This document shows, piece after piece, positions 31,722 through 38,800 of a stretch of DNA of 45,695 nucleotides; position 1 is the first letter of the stretch; the number at the start of each line of letters is the position of its first letter. The position numbers and the translations under genes were made by a program. The DNA lies in NCBI GenBank assembly GCA_910578075.1, contig CAJTPK010000027.1, positions 1 through 45,695 on the forward strand, in the 5' to 3' direction. The notes beneath the pieces were generated by a model, which was not told the DNA's origin, searched no databases, and was given only the letters and a program-made list of their open reading frames with translations. Source of the DNA: an uncultured Muribaculaceae bacterium. GTDB lineage: Bacteria > Bacteroidota > Bacteroidia > Bacteroidales > Muribaculaceae.

Positions 31722-32255
31722 ATGGAAATCAAACTGAATGTTGAGATCGATTTTTCGGAGCGTGTCGAGAATTTTCTCACGCGTCTCTTCGGGGCGGAAG
31801 CGAACGCCCCGGCATTATGGGACGTGGATCCAGCTCCTGCCCCCGCCCCAGTTGACTCAGAAGCCACAGTTGCCCCATCCCCCTCTGCCGAAACCGGCGA
31901 CATGCCCTTCGACAAGGAGATCGCCCCGGAGGCAGCCAAGGAAGCGAAACCGGAACCCAAGCCGAAACCGGAGCTGAAGGAGGGGGAGGTAGTCCGCTAC
32001 AGCGACGAGCACCTGCGCACCGAGATGGACTATACCTTCCGTCAGGTGGTGGGCGAGGACTGGGAGACCGCCCAGGGCGACAAGCTGGTCAAGAAACGCC
32101 GCGTCACCGCGCTCTTCAAGCAGATAGCCGGAGAATTAGGCGCTCCGGAGAGCAAGCCGACGCGCCTGCCTAAGGAGAAGCGCCAGGAGTTTATCGACCG
32201 CATCAAGAACATCGTGACCGGTGAGGACGGGGTTCCTTACGTAATGCCGTTCTGA
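31722..32255 (+). CDS. Phage early protein with Pro/Ala/Glu-rich middle, unknown
   Basis: A 177-residue protein. Residues 1-30 (MEIKLNVEIDFSERVENFLTRLFGAE) form an amphipathic beginning, 31-88 a low-complexity stretch rich in Ala, Pro, Glu and Lys, and 89-177 a charged helical domain (SDEHLRTEMDYTFRQVVGEDWE...KRRVTALFKQIAGELG). ATG 31722 is chosen; upstream in-frame sequence lies over the preceding gene. It is followed at 3 bases by the DUF2800 gene, so it probably belongs to the replication or recombination module. Confidence 0.75.
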   Translation: MEIKLNVEIDFSERVENFLTRLFGAEANAPALWDVDPAPAPAPVDSEATVAPSPSAETGDMPFDKEIAPEAAKEAKPEPKPKPELKEGEVVRYSDEHLRTEMDYTFRQVVGEDWETAQGDKLVKKRRVTALFKQIAGELGAPESKPTRLPKEKRQEFIDRIKNIVTGEDGVPYVMPF

Positions 32256-32258
32256 TCC

Positions 32259-33023
32259 ATGGCACAGCACGCGCTTCTTTCAGCCTCGTCCGCCTCGCGC
32301 TGGCTGCACTGCACACCCGCCCCGATCGCAGAGTCGATCTATCCGGACGAGTCTTCGGAATATGCCGAGGAGGGGACGCTGGCGCACGCGATGGGAGCCA
32401 AGAAGATCAAGCAGGCTCTCGGTCTCGACACATCGGGGGAGGATGAGGAGATCGCGCAGCTCTACGCCCGCTATTACGCCCCGGAGATGGACACGCATAC
32501 GGACAGATACGCGAGCTATGTGCTGAAGACGCTGGAGCGCCGCACGCATGTCGGAGAACGCGCCGAGGCGCACATCGAGAGCCGTCCGGATTTCTCGGAG
32601 TATGTCCCCGAAGGTTTCGGCACCGGAGACGCGACCGTCATGAGCGACGACGTGATGGATATCATCGACCTCAAGTATGGCAAGGGGGTGAAGGTGTCGG
32701 CGGAGCTGAACCCGCAGATGAGGCTCTACGCCTTAGGTGCGCTCGATGCCTGGGAGTATGCCTACGACGTGAGGCGCGTCCGCATGACCATCTACCAGCC
32801 GCGCATCGGAAACGTGTCGGTGTGGATGGAGACGGTGGAGAGCCTCCGGGAGTGGGCGGAGAAGGAGCTGCGGCCGCTGGCGCAGCTGGCGTTCCGCGGT
32901 GCCGGAGACCGCCACGCGGGGAAATGGTGCCGCTTCTGCAAGGCCAAGGAGAACTGCATGGAGTTCGCCAGGCAGAGGGCGGCGGACGCAGCCGGCGATT
33001 TTGCCGGAATCGAGTTCAAGTGA
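32259..33023 (+). CDS. DUF2800 protein, Cas4/RecB-like nuclease fold
   Basis: A 254-residue phage protein. The start LSASSASRWLHCTPAPIAES is diagnostic of DUF2800. The PD-(D/E)XK-type core is readable as GTGDATVMSDDVMDIIDLKYGKGVKV, with the metal-binding Asp and the D.K pair, and a C-terminal Cys cluster (KWCRFCKAKENCMEFA) resembles the iron-sulfur Cys set of Cas4/AddB-like nucleases. It is probably a recombination exonuclease working with the DUF2815 protein that follows. Confidence 0.88.
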   Translation: MAQHALLSASSASRWLHCTPAPIAESIYPDESSEYAEEGTLAHAMGAKKIKQALGLDTSGEDEEIAQLYARYYAPEMDTHTDRYASYVLKTLERRTHVGERAEAHIESRPDFSEYVPEGFGTGDATVMSDDVMDIIDLKYGKGVKVSAELNPQMRLYALGALDAWEYAYDVRRVRMTIYQPRIGNVSVWMETVESLREWAEKELRPLAQLAFRGAGDRHAGKWCRFCKAKENCMEFARQRAADAAGDFAGIEFK

Positions 33024-33061
33024 CAGGTTTATTAGTTATTAAGTTTTAAAATTTCAAGAAC

Positions 33062-33640
33062 ATGGAAGAAAAGATCAAATTCCCGCCGGCTAAGAGAACC
33101 GGAAGAAAGGTGCTGGTGCCGTGCCGTCTGAGCTACGCGCATCTCGACAAGCCGCACGTGTCGCAGAAGTCGACGGACGCGACCCCGAAGTATGAGGTGA
33201 CATGCGTGATACCCAAGACCGACAAGGAGACGCTGGCTGTCGTCAAGGCTGCATATGACGAGGCGGTGGCGTTCGGCAAGGAGCGCATCAACGCCAAGTG
33301 GAAACCATCCCCTAAATCGGAGTTCCTCAAGGATGGCGACGAGCTGGAGGATCCGCGCAATTTCGCGGGCTGCATGTATTTCGCGGCAAGGAGTCCGCGC
33401 CCTGTGCCGGTGCTCAACCGCCTCAAGGACGAGATCAAGCCGGAGGAGGCGTATTCGGGATGCTATGCGTATGTGAGCGCGGACCTGTTCCCCTATTCGA
33501 AGGGGCAGGACGGAGTATCGGCAGGGCTGAACGCGGTGCTGAAGCTCGGTGACGGTGAGCGTCTCGGAGGCGGCGGCGATCCGAAGAATGATTTCGAGGG
33601 CATCGACTTCGGTGTCGATGACAAACTCGATGACCTCTGA
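33062..33640 (+). CDS. DUF2815 protein, likely single-strand DNA-binding
   Basis: A 192-residue protein: VLVPCRLSYAHLDKPHVSQKSTDATPKYEVTCVIPKTDKETL, then RNFAGCMYFAARSPRPVPVL and YSGCYAYVSADLFPYSKGQDGVSAGLNAVLKL. These match DUF2815, related to phage Gp2.5-type single-strand-binding folds. The acidic C-terminus (DFEGIDFGVDDKLDDL) is typical of such proteins and recruits partners. It lies between the nuclease and the primase-helicase. Confidence 0.87.
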   Translation: MEEKIKFPPAKRTGRKVLVPCRLSYAHLDKPHVSQKSTDATPKYEVTCVIPKTDKETLAVVKAAYDEAVAFGKERINAKWKPSPKSEFLKDGDELEDPRNFAGCMYFAARSPRPVPVLNRLKDEIKPEEAYSGCYAYVSADLFPYSKGQDGVSAGLNAVLKLGDGERLGGGGDPKNDFEGIDFGVDDKLDDL

Positions 33641-33665
33641 TTGAAACTTGTGAACTGATTTACCC

Positions 33666-36254
33666 ATGGACGCAGAAAAGACAGCACCCCGTAAACTGAT
33701 GATCGCGCAGGGGCGCGACCGCATGGCCTCCGTATGGCAGAACACCCCGATATCGTGGGATGACCTCAAGGCGCGGCTCTCCGCTCCTGTGGTGACCCGT
33801 GAGACCGCGCTGGAGTATGCCGGCATGACACGCGAGGAGCAGACCCGCGTCAAGGACGTGGGAGGATTCGTGGGCGGATACCTCAACGAGGGGAGACGCA
33901 AGGCGGACAAGGTGCGCTGCCGCTCGCTCATCACGCTCGACTATGACGCTTTCGACTCTGACCATCTTGACCAGATCCGGAAGATGCTGCGCTGCGCGTG
34001 GGTGATCCATTCCACCCACAAGCATACGGACAGCGCGTGGCGCGTCCGGCTTGTGGTGCCCGCAGACCGCGACATGACCCCCGACGAGTTCGGGGCGGTG
34101 TCGCGGCGCGTGGCGGAGCAGTGCGGATTCGCGGGTCTCGACCGCTCCACCTTCGAGCCGTGCCGCCTGATGTTCTGGCCGTCGCATTCCAAGGACGCCC
34201 CGTTCCTCTTCGTGGAGTCGAAGTATTCGCGGCTGCTGGAGGTGGACCGCTTCCTCAGTACCTTCGAGGACTGGCGCGACATGTCGGAATGGCCGCAGAT
34301 GCCGGAGGAGACGGAGTTTCTGGAGGCGGTGGAGCGCAGGCGCGAGGGACGCGGCGGCAAGTCTTCCGACCCGCTCGCTAAGCGCGGCATCGTGGGGGCG
34401 TTCTGCCGCGTCTACTCGGTGCCGGAAGCGATAGAGACTTTCCTCAACGGGGTCTACGTCAAGGCGCGGGCGCGAAACCGCTACACATTCTCCGGAGGAT
34501 CCACCGCCGGAGGCGCGTGGGTGCTCGACCAGGGGAGGTTCCTCTATTCCTTCCATTCCACCGACCCGCATGCCGGCACGCTGATGAACGCCTTCGACCT
34601 GGTGAGGCTGCACCAGTTCTCCCATCTCGACGCCCAGGCGGGGAGGGACACCCGTCCGGACCGCCTCCCTTCCTACAAGGCTATGCAGGAGTTCGCTCTC
34701 GAGGATCCTGCCGTCAAGCTGCTGCTCATGGATGAGCGCAGGGCGAAGGCGGCGAAGGATTTCGGAGATATCCCCGCCGGTGAAGAGAAAAGTCCGGCGA
34801 AGCTGTCGGGTGTCCCGACCGAAGGGAGGGAGTGCGTCGAGGAAGAGGATACGAGGAGTCCGGAGCAGCGCGAGTGGGATAAAATCCGCGTCTCCCTCCC
34901 TTTCAACAAGGACGGCTCTCTGAAGACTTCCGCCGAGAGCGTGGTCAAGGTGCTCACATACGAGCCCGCGCTGCGCGGACGCATCCGCTACAATGAGTTC
35001 GCGGGGATCGTGGAGGCGACAAACCCTCTGCCGTGGAAGCGCAACTCAGAGCAGTGGAGCGACTCGGATGACGCCAACCTGCGCGTCTGGCTCGACCGCA
35101 ACTACGGCATCACGGGCAAGGAGAAGATCTACGACGCGCTGGAGGCGGTCAGCGGGGCGCAGCGTTTCCATCCCATCAAGGATTACCTGGAGTCGCTGAC
35201 GTGGGACGGTGTGCCGCGTCTGGGGAAACTCTTCACGGAGGTTCTCGGGGCGGAGGACACCGCGCTCAACCGCCGCCTCTCTGAGCTGATATTCACCGCG
35301 GCGTGCCGGCGTATCTATGAGCCGGGGGTGAAGTTCGATTATTTCATCATCCTGACGGGCAAGGAGGGGAGCGGCAAGTCTTCGCTGTTCGCCCTGATGG
35401 GGGGCAGGTGGTTCTCCGATTCTGTCTCCACCATCGAGGGTAAGGAGGGGATGCAGTCGGTGCAGGGGTGCTGGATCATCGAGATGGGGGAGCTGACGGC
35501 TACCAAGCGGAGCGAGGCGACGATGGTCAAGGCGTTCATCAGCCGGCAGACTGACCGTTACCGCGCCGCCTACGGCCGCCGCACCGAGGAGCACCCGCGC
35601 CAGTGCGTATTAGTGGGCACTACCAATGAGGATCTCTTCCTGCGGGGCGTGACCACGGGAAACCGCCGCTCTCCGGTGGTGGAGATCATCCCGGAGCTGC
35701 GCAAGTGCGACATGCCGGTGCGCGAGTATGTGGAGACGTTCCGCGACCAGCTCTGGGCGGAGGCGATGATGATGCACCGCCGGGGCGATCCCATCTGGCT
35801 CGATGATCCGGAGCTGGAGCGCGCGGCTCATGAGACGCAGGAGCGGCACAACCTCGATATCCAGAACCCGCTCTTTGGCGAGATCGACAAGTTTCTCGAC
35901 ATGTGGCTCCCCGTCGGCTGGGAGGGTATGAACTCGGGGGAGCGCCAGCGGTTTCTTGATGAGCGTCCGGAAGGTGGCTTCGAGGGCGCGGGTTATGAGC
36001 GCCGGAGCACCGTCACGGTGCCGGAGATCCTGCGCGAGGGATTGGGTGTCCGCAGGGAGGCAAAGGACTATCTGACCAAATCGCGGGAGGTGGGTCAGTA
36101 CCTCAAGAGACTGGAGAAGGAGTGGGAAAAGATCGGAAGTAAGCGCTCAAGAATCTACGGGGTGCAATTGACGTGGAAACGGGTGAGCCGGGAAAATTCG
36201 ATTACACCTTCAACCGCTTTTGAATCAAAGGATTTCACGCTTTCGGGATTGTAA
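33666..36254 (+). CDS. Primase-helicase with VapE-type C-terminal domain
   Basis: An 862-residue replication protein. Residues about 80-215 look like a primase/polymerase domain of the archaeo-eukaryotic type: LDYDAFD (91-97) for the metal-binding acids, HSTHKH (115-120) and RVRLVVP (126-132). A middle part (about 240-330) contains FSGGSTAGGAWVLDQGRFLYSFHSTDPHAG. Residues about 500-760 are the virulence-associated-E helicase: Walker A GKEGSGKSS near 565-573, IEMGELTATKRSEATMVKAFISRQTDRYR, and VGTTNEDLFLRGVTTGNRRSPVVEI. It should prime and unwind at the phage origin. It starts 25 bases after the DUF2815 gene. Confidence 0.9.
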   Translation: MDAEKTAPRKLMIAQGRDRMASVWQNTPISWDDLKARLSAPVVTRETALEYAGMTREEQTRVKDVGGFVGGYLNEGRRKADKVRCRSLITLDYDAFDSDHLDQIRKMLRCAWVIHSTHKHTDSAWRVRLVVPADRDMTPDEFGAVSRRVAEQCGFAGLDRSTFEPCRLMFWPSHSKDAPFLFVESKYSRLLEVDRFLSTFEDWRDMSEWPQMPEETEFLEAVERRREGRGGKSSDPLAKRGIVGAFCRVYSVPEAIETFLNGVYVKARARNRYTFSGGSTAGGAWVLDQGRFLYSFHSTDPHAGTLMNAFDLVRLHQFSHLDAQAGRDTRPDRLPSYKAMQEFALEDPAVKLLLMDERRAKAAKDFGDIPAGEEKSPAKLSGVPTEGRECVEEEDTRSPEQREWDKIRVSLPFNKDGSLKTSAESVVKVLTYEPALRGRIRYNEFAGIVEATNPLPWKRNSEQWSDSDDANLRVWLDRNYGITGKEKIYDALEAVSGAQRFHPIKDYLESLTWDGVPRLGKLFTEVLGAEDTALNRRLSELIFTAACRRIYEPGVKFDYFIILTGKEGSGKSSLFALMGGRWFSDSVSTIEGKEGMQSVQGCWIIEMGELTATKRSEATMVKAFISRQTDRYRAAYGRRTEEHPRQCVLVGTTNEDLFLRGVTTGNRRSPVVEIIPELRKCDMPVREYVETFRDQLWAEAMMMHRRGDPIWLDDPELERAAHETQERHNLDIQNPLFGEIDKFLDMWLPVGWEGMNSGERQRFLDERPEGGFEGAGYERRSTVTVPEILREGLGVRREAKDYLTKSREVGQYLKRLEKEWEKIGSKRSRIYGVQLTWKRVSRENSITPSTAFESKDFTLSGL

Positions 36255-36352
36255 TGTAATCGGGAATCCTATAAAGAGCCAAACCATGTGTCATAAAAAA
36301 ACGCGGACACACGCGTGGGAGATATAAGGAAAATCCGATTACACGATTACAC
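36199..36352. repeat. Four copies of CGATTACA(C): possible phage origin iterons
   Basis: CGATTACAC occurs at 36199-36207, in inverted form (TGTAATCG) at 36255-36262, and directly twice overlapping by one base at 36336-36352. They sit at and just after the end of the primase-helicase gene. The region also has ACGCG/CGCGT (36301-36316) and GGGCGC/GCGCCC (near 36366-36381) stems. Stretch 36255-36451 otherwise holds no gene. Confidence 0.4.
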
Positions 36353-36451
36353 TCCCCCGCGGACCGGGGCGCCGGGCGCCCTGCGATGCGCCAATATGAC
36401 CAAACCATCAAAACCAAATTAACCAACAAACAGACCAAACCATTAAAACCA

Positions 36452-36592
36452 ATGAAACTAAAAGAATATATCAGGAAAAGAACCGCCCTGCGCAGAACAC
36501 GCAAGGCGCTGATGAAAAAAATTACAATAGTAGCTGATACAGTTGTGATTGAAGCAAATCTGCTTGTCAACGGGAAAATCACAGGCGAATGA
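36452..36592 (+). CDS. Very small basic protein, unknown
   Basis: A 46-residue protein, MKLKEYIRKRTALRRTRKALMKK then a short hydrophobic, acidic part (ITIVADTVVIEANLLVNGKITGE). Its leader consists of repeated ACCAAA-type words (ATCAAAACCAAATTAACCAA...CCAATG) shared with the gene at 37004. It ends 14 bases inside the convergent 92-residue gene. The length makes this tentative. Confidence 0.5.
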   Translation: MKLKEYIRKRTALRRTRKALMKKITIVADTVVIEANLLVNGKITGE

Positions 36593-36857
36593 TTACTCCT
36601 TTTGAAGCGAGAGCATCAATAAGCTGTTGTAATTGAATCCCGGTCTGGTTTAAGGATCCCGTCACATTCCAATGGAAACCATGTAATGCGGCAATCTTGA
36701 CAATATCTTCAGATAATGTTGGAATAGAATAATATCCTTGATCCCTTAGACTTGGCATGGAACAAAGCTTACATTCGATGTTTAACTGCCTGGCGATGCT
36801 TCTAACAGCATCTCCGATTTCTCCTAAGACATAAGGAGGTAAAGAATAATTTCTCAT
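36579..36857 (-). CDS. Leftward small accessory protein, unknown
   Basis: A 92-residue protein (MRNYSLPPYVLGEIGDAVRSIARQLNIECKLCSMPSLRDQGYYSIPTLSEDIVKIAAL...) with two helices likely in the first half and a helical C-terminus (LQQLIDALASKGVIIRL). No family recognised. It is read against the phage from an exact consensus promoter (TTTG 36915-36912, 19 bases, TATTTTTG 36892-36885). ATG 36857 is chosen since the longer frame starts inside the leader. Same layout as the gene at 30888-31079, though the proteins are not alike. Confidence 0.72.
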   Translation of the reverse strand: MRNYSLPPYVLGEIGDAVRSIARQLNIECKLCSMPSLRDQGYYSIPTLSEDIVKIAALHGFHWNVTGSLNQTGIQLQQLIDALASKGVIIRL

Positions 36858-36884
36858 AATGAATAAATTAAAAATTTGACAGCG

Positions 36885-36977
36885 CAAAAATAATCAAATA
36901 TCCGTGAGCCGCAAATTGAGATTCCATAATTGAATAAGATTTAAAAGTTTGACACCTTTGGCTCACGGATATTTTTA
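36885..36977. promoter_or_regulatory. Bidirectional promoter with a 15-bp inverted repeat (copy 2)
   Basis: Minus strand: exact TTTG-N19-TATTTTTG for the 92-residue gene. Plus strand: TTTG (36948-36951), 18 bases, TATTTTTA (36970-36977) toward the gene at 37004. AAATATCCGTGAGCC (36896-36910) and GGCTCACGGATATTT (36960-36974) are perfect inverted repeats. The core ATATCCG..AGCCGCAAA is shared with copy 1 at 31109-31194 at the same spacing from both boxes. Confidence 0.75.
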
Positions 36978-37003
36978 ACAAACCATCAAAACCAACCAAA
37001 CCA

Positions 37004-37252
37004 ATGAAGCTGAGGAAAAGGAAATATCACAGAGGGATGGAAATTAAAAATATTAGAGACATCCCCCAAAAATGGGAAATGTCCCTATTGAAGAAAGTTG
37101 ATCACATGGAATATATCCGGATACTCTATGATGCTGATTTCATCGTAAGAAAGAAATGTGGGAACACAGATAGTCTTTCAATAGCCGCAATATTCCTGTC
37201 TCTCTTAGCATTCGGAATAGTTCTATTACGATTGCTGCTCCCGACAGGATGA
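37004..37252 (+). CDS. Small protein with one membrane helix, unknown
   Basis: An 82-residue protein with a basic N-terminus (MKLRKRKYHRGMEIKN) and a C-terminal hydrophobic helix (about 60-80, SIAAIFLSLLAFGIVLLRLLL). Its leader repeats the AAACCATCAAAACCAA words of 36452. The last 113 bases lie opposite the membrane-helix part of the leftward gene 37140-37619; an antisense reading of a membrane helix is often hydrophobic too, so this end may be spurious even if the start is real. Confidence 0.45.
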   Translation: MKLRKRKYHRGMEIKNIRDIPQKWEMSLLKKVDHMEYIRILYDADFIVRKKCGNTDSLSIAAIFLSLLAFGIVLLRLLLPTG

Positions 37253-37619
37253 TGGCGATAATCGACAATCTCCTGCTTTGAGGGATGTTTTCGATATTGA
37301 GCTCTTTTTCCCTTATGCGGAGTTCCTGTTCTTTTTTCGCTGTCTCGATATCCCGGAGTGTCTTTCGGCAATCTTCCCTGAAATCACGGTTGTCAGGATG
37401 TTTCCGGTAGATATAGATCCAGTCATTGTAATCTGTGGACCATTCACCGGAAGCAAGCTCATGATCTTTCAGAGTTTTACAGACCTTGTTTATCTGATCG
37501 CCTGTTATCTTCCTGATTTCTTTTCGTGTGAGGACTTTGCCCTTACCATCCGTGATATTTGCCACCCAAAGGTCAAGGACTCGCAGCAATGCTATGTAAT
37601 AATCCGCATCTTTCCTCAT
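37140..37619 (-). CDS. Phage accessory protein with C-terminal membrane helix
   Basis: A 159-residue protein. Residues 1-75 look like a small winged-helix or helical domain (YYIALLRVLDLWVANITDGKGKVLTRKEIRKITGDQINKVCKTLKDHELASG), 80-118 a charged coil (DFREDCRKTLRDIETAKKEQELRIREKELNIENI), then one membrane helix at about 121-142. Its ATG overlaps the stop of the upstream ribbon-helix-helix gene (ATGA), so both come from one leftward transcript starting at the promoter near 38024. A DNA-binding-like head, coil and membrane anchor suggest a sensor or tether; function unknown. Confidence 0.72.
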   Translation of the reverse strand: MRKDADYYIALLRVLDLWVANITDGKGKVLTRKEIRKITGDQINKVCKTLKDHELASGEWSTDYNDWIYIYRKHPDNRDFREDCRKTLRDIETAKKEQELRIREKELNIENIPQSRRLSIIAIILSGAAIVIELFRMLRETGILRLLKDYLCSHISFLR

Positions 37620-37810
37620 ACTCCGGAGGTCTTTGCGTAGGCGCGGATGGCCGCCACGATGAAGTCGGTCTTCGACCCCTCGACGCTGTCAAGAACCGCC
37701 GCCACATCCTCCGGGATGCGGATGGAGATGGACTTCGATGACACGCGTTTCCTCCCCGCCCCCTGGCGGGCACCTCCCCATGAGCGGGGAGCGTCTTCAA
37801 CATTTTGCAT
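37616..37810 (-). CDS. Ribbon-helix-helix DNA-binding protein
   Basis: A 64-residue protein. GGARQGAGRKRVSSKSISIRIPEDVAAVLDSVEGSKTDFIVAAIRAYAKTSG shows the basic GAGRK arm followed by the beta strand (SISIRIP) and two helices of an Arc/MetJ-type fold. It probably represses its own promoter at 38024-38054, where a 21-bp inverted repeat sits. It is first in a two-gene leftward unit with the membrane-anchored protein. Confidence 0.82.
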   Translation of the reverse strand: MQNVEDAPRSWGGARQGAGRKRVSSKSISIRIPEDVAAVLDSVEGSKTDFIVAAIRAYAKTSGV

Positions 37811-38023
37811 AATTCAAGTTTTTGAGTTAATTTTGTTCCGAAATCAAAAACGGAGAGGGGAGGGGCTTCCGCCCCTCCGGAGATTCAGAATTTTATCTCG
37901 ATTGTGATTTTGAATCTCCACCATTTGAAAACTAATTTGACGCTTGCTTTCATGGCTTTCCGTTTTTGGTTTTTCCCTTACTGAGGCTTCAGGGCTTAAC
38001 CGCGATCTCTCTTGACCGCATTA
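37811..38023. other. Leader of the leftward ribbon-helix-helix transcript
   Basis: About 210 bases between the start of the ribbon-helix-helix gene and its promoter. It contains a GC-rich palindromic stretch GGGGAGGGGCTTCCGCCCCTCC (37856-37877, described here by position only beyond its core GGGGCTTCCGCCCC), a likely stem-loop in the 5' leader. No gene seen. Confidence 0.4.
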
Positions 38024-38081
38024 CAAAGTTAGTAAAAATTCTTGAATTAGCAAAACAAAATCAAGAATTTTTACTAACTTT
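38024..38081. promoter_or_regulatory. Consensus leftward promoter inside a 21-bp inverted repeat
   Basis: Minus strand: TTTG (38054-38051), 19 bases, TAACTTTG (38031-38024): exact consensus for the ribbon-helix-helix gene. The arms 38025-38045 and 38061-38081 are perfect inverted repeats of 21 bases (AAAGTTAGTAAAAATTCTTGA and complement, 15-base loop), so the left arm covers the -7 box. The right arm lies 15 bases before the rightward DUF4406 gene. A shared operator for both directions is likely. Confidence 0.82.
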
Positions 38082-38096
38082 TTTTTATGCAAAATC

Positions 38097-38471
38097 ATGA
38101 GAATCTACATCTCTTTACCGATCAGCGGGAGGCCGCCGCAGGAGTCCCGCAATCAGGCGGACAACGTCAAGACCTATATCTCGAAACTCGGGCACACCCC
38201 CGTTTCCCCGTTCGACATCTATGCCGGCAAGAACCCGACCTATGCCGACCATATCACCTGCGATCTGCGGGCGATGATGGACTGTGACGCGGTTGTCTTC
38301 CTTCCGGGCTGGCAGTTCTCCACGGGCTGCTGCATCGAGAGGCAGGTGGCCACACTGATGCTGGAGAACCCGTCGACATTCGGGCGCGAATTCTTCCGGA
38401 TCTACGAGAGTCCGGGATTCATCCCGCGCCTCGATATCAAGAAACCGGATCCCGATCCCAACGCATTCTGA
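38097..38471 (+). CDS. DUF4406 protein, nucleoside deoxyribosyltransferase-like
   Basis: A 124-residue protein: MRIYISLPISGRPP at the start, HTPVSPFDIYAG, then the MMDCDAVVFLPGWQFSTGCCIERQVA segment, which is the DUF4406 hallmark and resembles the Asp/Glu active site of nucleoside 2-deoxyribosyltransferases. A role in nucleotide salvage or base modification for the phage is possible. The next gene starts 2 bases after the stop. Confidence 0.87.
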   Translation: MRIYISLPISGRPPQESRNQADNVKTYISKLGHTPVSPFDIYAGKNPTYADHITCDLRAMMDCDAVVFLPGWQFSTGCCIERQVATLMLENPSTFGREFFRIYESPGFIPRLDIKKPDPDPNAF

Positions 38472-38473
38472 CA

Positions 38474-38800
38474 ATGGCACGCAAAGTATTGAGCAGAAAT
38501 GCAAAGGAGTCGGAGAAATCTCTGGAAAGCTATCTCTGCGAGCAGGTGAAGGTGAAACTGGACGGGCTTCCGCTGAAATACTACAACCCGAACGCCACCG
38601 GCTATCCTGACCGGATCATCATCATAAACGGTTTGCCCGATATCTGGGTGGAGATGAAATCCAAGGGGAAGAATCCGACAGACCTTCAGCATGCGCGTAT
38701 CGAGCGGCTGCGCGGCTTGGGGCGCATGGTGAAGGTATGCCGGAGTCGTGAGGATATCGATAGTCTGATCAAAGAAATCAAGAAAAAGTATGGAATTTAA
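38474..38800 (+). CDS. VRR-NUC domain nuclease
   Basis: A 108-residue stand-alone VRR-NUC protein of the PD-(D/E)XK group. YYNPNATGYPDRIIIINGLPDIWVEMKSKGKNPTDLQHARIERLRGLGRMVKVCRS holds the G.PD, E.K and Q.....L...G motifs of the active site. Such nucleases cut branched DNA and, in phages, are regularly next to an SNF2-type helicase, as here. It overlaps the helicase start by 11 bases. Confidence 0.92.
   Translation: MARKVLSRNAKESEKSLESYLCEQVKVKLDGLPLKYYNPNATGYPDRIIIINGLPDIWVEMKSKGKNPTDLQHARIERLRGLGRMVKVCRSREDIDSLIKEIKKKYGI

Noticed and set aside
33660..34625. 321-residue minus-strand frame opposite the primase-helicase
   Set aside because: His/Arg/Ala-rich antisense frame of a GC-rich gene with no start signal or family pattern.
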